Shown piece after piece: positions 31,798 through 34,028 of a DNA stretch of 34,028 bases. Under the pieces are notes generated by a model. It was not told the origin of the DNA. It saw only the letters and a program-made list of their open reading frames with translations, and searched no databases. Origin of the DNA: Planctomycetota bacterium (GTDB taxonomy: Bacteria; Planctomycetota; Uabimicrobiia; Uabimicrobiales; JABWCH01). Position 1 is the stretch's first letter. Every line of letters begins with the position of its first letter. Position numbers and translations under genes: made by a program. The stretch is taken from NCBI GenBank assembly GCA_022710345.1, contig JAKLHB010000007.1, positions 1 through 34,028 of the forward strand. Reading direction: 5' to 3'.

Positions 31798-34011
31798 ATG
31801 ATATACGCAAAAAAATGGTATATCTTGTTGACTATCATCAGTTTGTTGTTGGCTATTTGTGGCTGTTACGACGCAACAGCAATAAACCTTGATCCATCAG
31901 AACCCGAGGAAATTCCGCCAGAGAATGTGATGACCATCCAGTTGCCTGAACGGAGCAAAGAAGCAATTAATTATCCTTTGCAATTCGCTCGTGTTTTTTA
32001 TCGAGGCGAAATTGCCAATTTCCCTCAATTGGTGCTCGATGGCATTCCGTTAGTGACCCAAGCGGATGTCAAATCACGTTGGCCAGATGGCAGTGTAAAA
32101 TACGCAATCCTTGCGTGCATTATTCCTACATTGGAGAGCACAGAAGAACCTATTGCAATTAGGTTTCAAAACCAATCCACCGGGAACAATGATGGAGCTG
32201 AGACAAAAGAAAATATGCTTGCCAACTATGATTTTGACGCAATTCAGGAATTGCAAAATAGTAGGGAAGTTTTTAGCGCCTCTGCCCGACGCATGTTGCA
32301 AGATGATTATTTTACATATTGGCAAAAAGGCCCGATTGTCACCACGATTCTTTTAGGCGATCATTCTGAAAAGCGAACGTATGATAATGGATTTGATGAA
32401 AATCATTCGTATCGGCCCACATTCATTGCATCATTTTGGCCAGCACTCAAAGCCGTGAAAATCCGATTCATTGGCGAAATCACCCATAGCGAAGTGCTGC
32501 AAAACCAAAATTACTCCCTCCGGCTGCTGATCAGCAATTCATTAGGCACCGAAGTGCTGAACGCTCCCTTATTTGCACATTATGCTATGAGCCGTTGGAC
32601 CAAAGTATATTGGCTTGGCGGCACTCCTGCCCAAATCAATCTTTGGCATAACGTTGAATATTTAAAAGCCACACGTGTGGTACCGAATTATGATACCAGC
32701 AAAGTCATTCCAGAAAGCACCATAGCCTCATATTACACAAGTTGGACCAGTGCCAATAAAGGCATTCTTCAACGCGGGCTTTGGGAAAAAGCCATGCCAA
32801 CCACAGGCGGCAGGCCTGATATTGGGCCATATCCAGATTGGATGGTAGCGTGGCTTTACACAGGTGATGCCCGGTTGCAAGAGCTTTGCCTTGGACAAGC
32901 TGACCTTGCAGCGGCATGGCCTATGCACATCCGAGAAGGCCGTCCAGCAACTACATTTGACGCAGAAGAAAAAGTAACAGGCGTAGGCCGTATACTTTCC
33001 TTGAATGCAAGACCAACGTTATGGACCGAGCGATTTGATTATACATACACTGACCCTAAAGACAAGATCACATTCATTGGGACGATCACGAATGGTGGTT
33101 GGATTGTAGATCGCGCCCATCAGCCTGATCCATTTAGCTTGGCCTATTTGTTCACAGGCGATTACTTTTACTTAGAACAAATGTATTTTTGGTCAGGCTG
33201 GAACGCATTTGGGACAAGCCCTGCTGATAATTATTTCTATGGGCGAGGTCCAAAATCATCTGGTGGAATCCATGGAGAGCCTAGGGCCCAAGCATGGGCA
33301 TTTCGCAATCGCGTCCGAGCCGAGTTCCTTGCTCCAGATGCTGATCCTGAAAAAGCATATTTCAAAAAATTGGCCGAAGATGCAATAGCGATTTGGGAAG
33401 GAGGCCGCGGCATTCGAGGCACCACGTATGAAACAAGCGATAATTGGAAATGGGGAAACCAGTATGCCATCCAGATGTGGCCTGATGAAACACCACCTCC
33501 GTTGCATCAATGGGACATTGGTACTACCCAACATGCTAACAATGACAACATTAACAAAGAGATAACCTATCATGCGTTTAGCCCTTGGGAAATGAATTTT
33601 ATTATGTTTTCTTTGGGACACGCCCGTGAGCTAGGTTATAAGACTGATGCACTTTTACGTTGGTGTGCGACATGCTACACAAATATCATTTCCAATCCGG
33701 CTATGAATCCATACTTTCTTTCTTCTTCTCGTATGCCTGTTTTACGCAAATCGGATCAACAATATTTTGAGACATGGGAAGAACTAAGCACGGGCTATAA
33801 TCCAGAATTTGATTTTAAAAAAGAATTTGAGAGTATTGTTTTGGATGCCACACATGGATACCCTATCATTGCAATACCTGCTGGAGCCTATAGCCGAGAT
33901 ATCGCAGATCCATTATCTTTGGAGGCATGGGAATGGGTCAAAGAAAATTGTCTGAGCTCTCCTTCGTTAATGAAAAATCCCAAATGGGCTATTATTCCAC
34001 GAAGGCCATAG
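31798..34011 (+). CDS. Secreted lipoprotein resembling exo-rhamnogalacturonan-lyase-like (RIFT barrel) proteins
   Basis: 737 residues; GAAAGG lies before the ATG. A signal peptide with hydrophobic core IISLLLAICGC ends at Cys residues 21 and 23, so lipidation is likely. The first domain (about 45-130) contains SRWPDGSVKYAILA near residues 93-106, which resembles the RWPDGSVxWA signature of the N-terminal RIFT barrel in PcRGLX/YetA-type proteins. The second half is helical and rich in Trp/Tyr with repeated blocks (PDWMVAWLYTGDARLQELCL, PFSLAYLFTGDYFYLEQMYF), suggesting an alpha/alpha toroid of a polysaccharide lyase or hydrolase. No catalytic residues could be fixed. It probably acts on a polysaccharide outside the cell. 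No polysaccharide utilisation neighbours are in view. Confidence 0.6.
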   Translation: MIYAKKWYILLTIISLLLAICGCYDATAINLDPSEPEEIPPENVMTIQLPERSKEAINYPLQFARVFYRGEIANFPQLVLDGIPLVTQADVKSRWPDGSVKYAILACIIPTLESTEEPIAIRFQNQSTGNNDGAETKENMLANYDFDAIQELQNSREVFSASARRMLQDDYFTYWQKGPIVTTILLGDHSEKRTYDNGFDENHSYRPTFIASFWPALKAVKIRFIGEITHSEVLQNQNYSLRLLISNSLGTEVLNAPLFAHYAMSRWTKVYWLGGTPAQINLWHNVEYLKATRVVPNYDTSKVIPESTIASYYTSWTSANKGILQRGLWEKAMPTTGGRPDIGPYPDWMVAWLYTGDARLQELCLGQADLAAAWPMHIREGRPATTFDAEEKVTGVGRILSLNARPTLWTERFDYTYTDPKDKITFIGTITNGGWIVDRAHQPDPFSLAYLFTGDYFYLEQMYFWSGWNAFGTSPADNYFYGRGPKSSGGIHGEPRAQAWAFRNRVRAEFLAPDADPEKAYFKKLAEDAIAIWEGGRGIRGTTYETSDNWKWGNQYAIQMWPDETPPPLHQWDIGTTQHANNDNINKEITYHAFSPWEMNFIMFSLGHARELGYKTDALLRWCATCYTNIISNPAMNPYFLSSSRMPVLRKSDQQYFETWEELSTGYNPEFDFKKEFESIVLDATHGYPIIAIPAGAYSRDIADPLSLEAWEWVKENCLSSPSLMKNPKWAIIPRRP

Positions 34012-34028
34012 TTTCCAAAGGATATTCG

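Overview
The window reads as ordinary bacterial chromosome of fairly low GC content. Most genes have clear Shine-Dalgarno sites (AAGGA or AGGAGG type). The gene set suggests a Planctomycetota or other PVC-type bacterium: an FHA-GAF-GAF hybrid histidine kinase, McsA/McsB, a PHP-containing family X polymerase, exosortase-type envelope genes, a DUF4129/DUF4350/MoxR/DUF58 cluster and many coiled-coil or lipoprotein genes. That affiliation is inferred from gene content, not measured.

Layout. 1-866: start of a possible HhH-GPD glycosylase and rpsP (both minus), then a hairpin-rich spacer. 867-5375: polX, a decayed inverted NCS1-permease fragment, an intact NCS1 permease, and a long AT-rich spacer. 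5376-9697: the two subunits of methylmalonyl-CoA mutase. 9698-13116: a structured leader with an 11-codon mini-ORF, then mcsA-mcsB-hisS. 13340-23495: a good sigma70-type promoter followed by a tightly packed plus-strand run. It begins with three exosortase-associated genes (sugar transferase, polysaccharide deacetylase, FemAB-like protein). These are followed by coiled-coil/DUF4129, DUF4350, MoxR and DUF58 genes. A 77-nt hairpin repeat pair has invaded a small ORF after DUF58, and the run ends with an alpha/beta hydrolase and an unrecognised gene. 23786-28978 (all minus): tRNA-Glu, infA, a coiled-coil membrane protein, the hybrid kinase, and two paralogous coiled-coil lipoproteins. 29061-34011 (plus): an FtsX-type ABC permease without a visible ATPase, behind a 25-bp palindrome, and a large secreted lipoprotein resembling rhamnogalacturonan-lyase-like RIFT-barrel proteins.

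How the genes fit together. mutA/mutB form one metabolic enzyme. mcsA/mcsB form a protein-arginine phosphorylation pair that shares a transcription unit with histidyl-tRNA synthetase. The 13.4-23.5 kb run looks like one envelope-building operon that joins surface polysaccharide functions to a MoxR chaperone module. The kinase followed by two sister lipoproteins looks like a signalling unit with envelope partners. The kinase's C-terminal receiver has lost its phosphoacceptor aspartate (Asn instead).

Several starts were moved from the longest open frame to the codon with the best ribosome binding site. No rRNA, CRISPR array, intact insertion sequence or prophage was seen.
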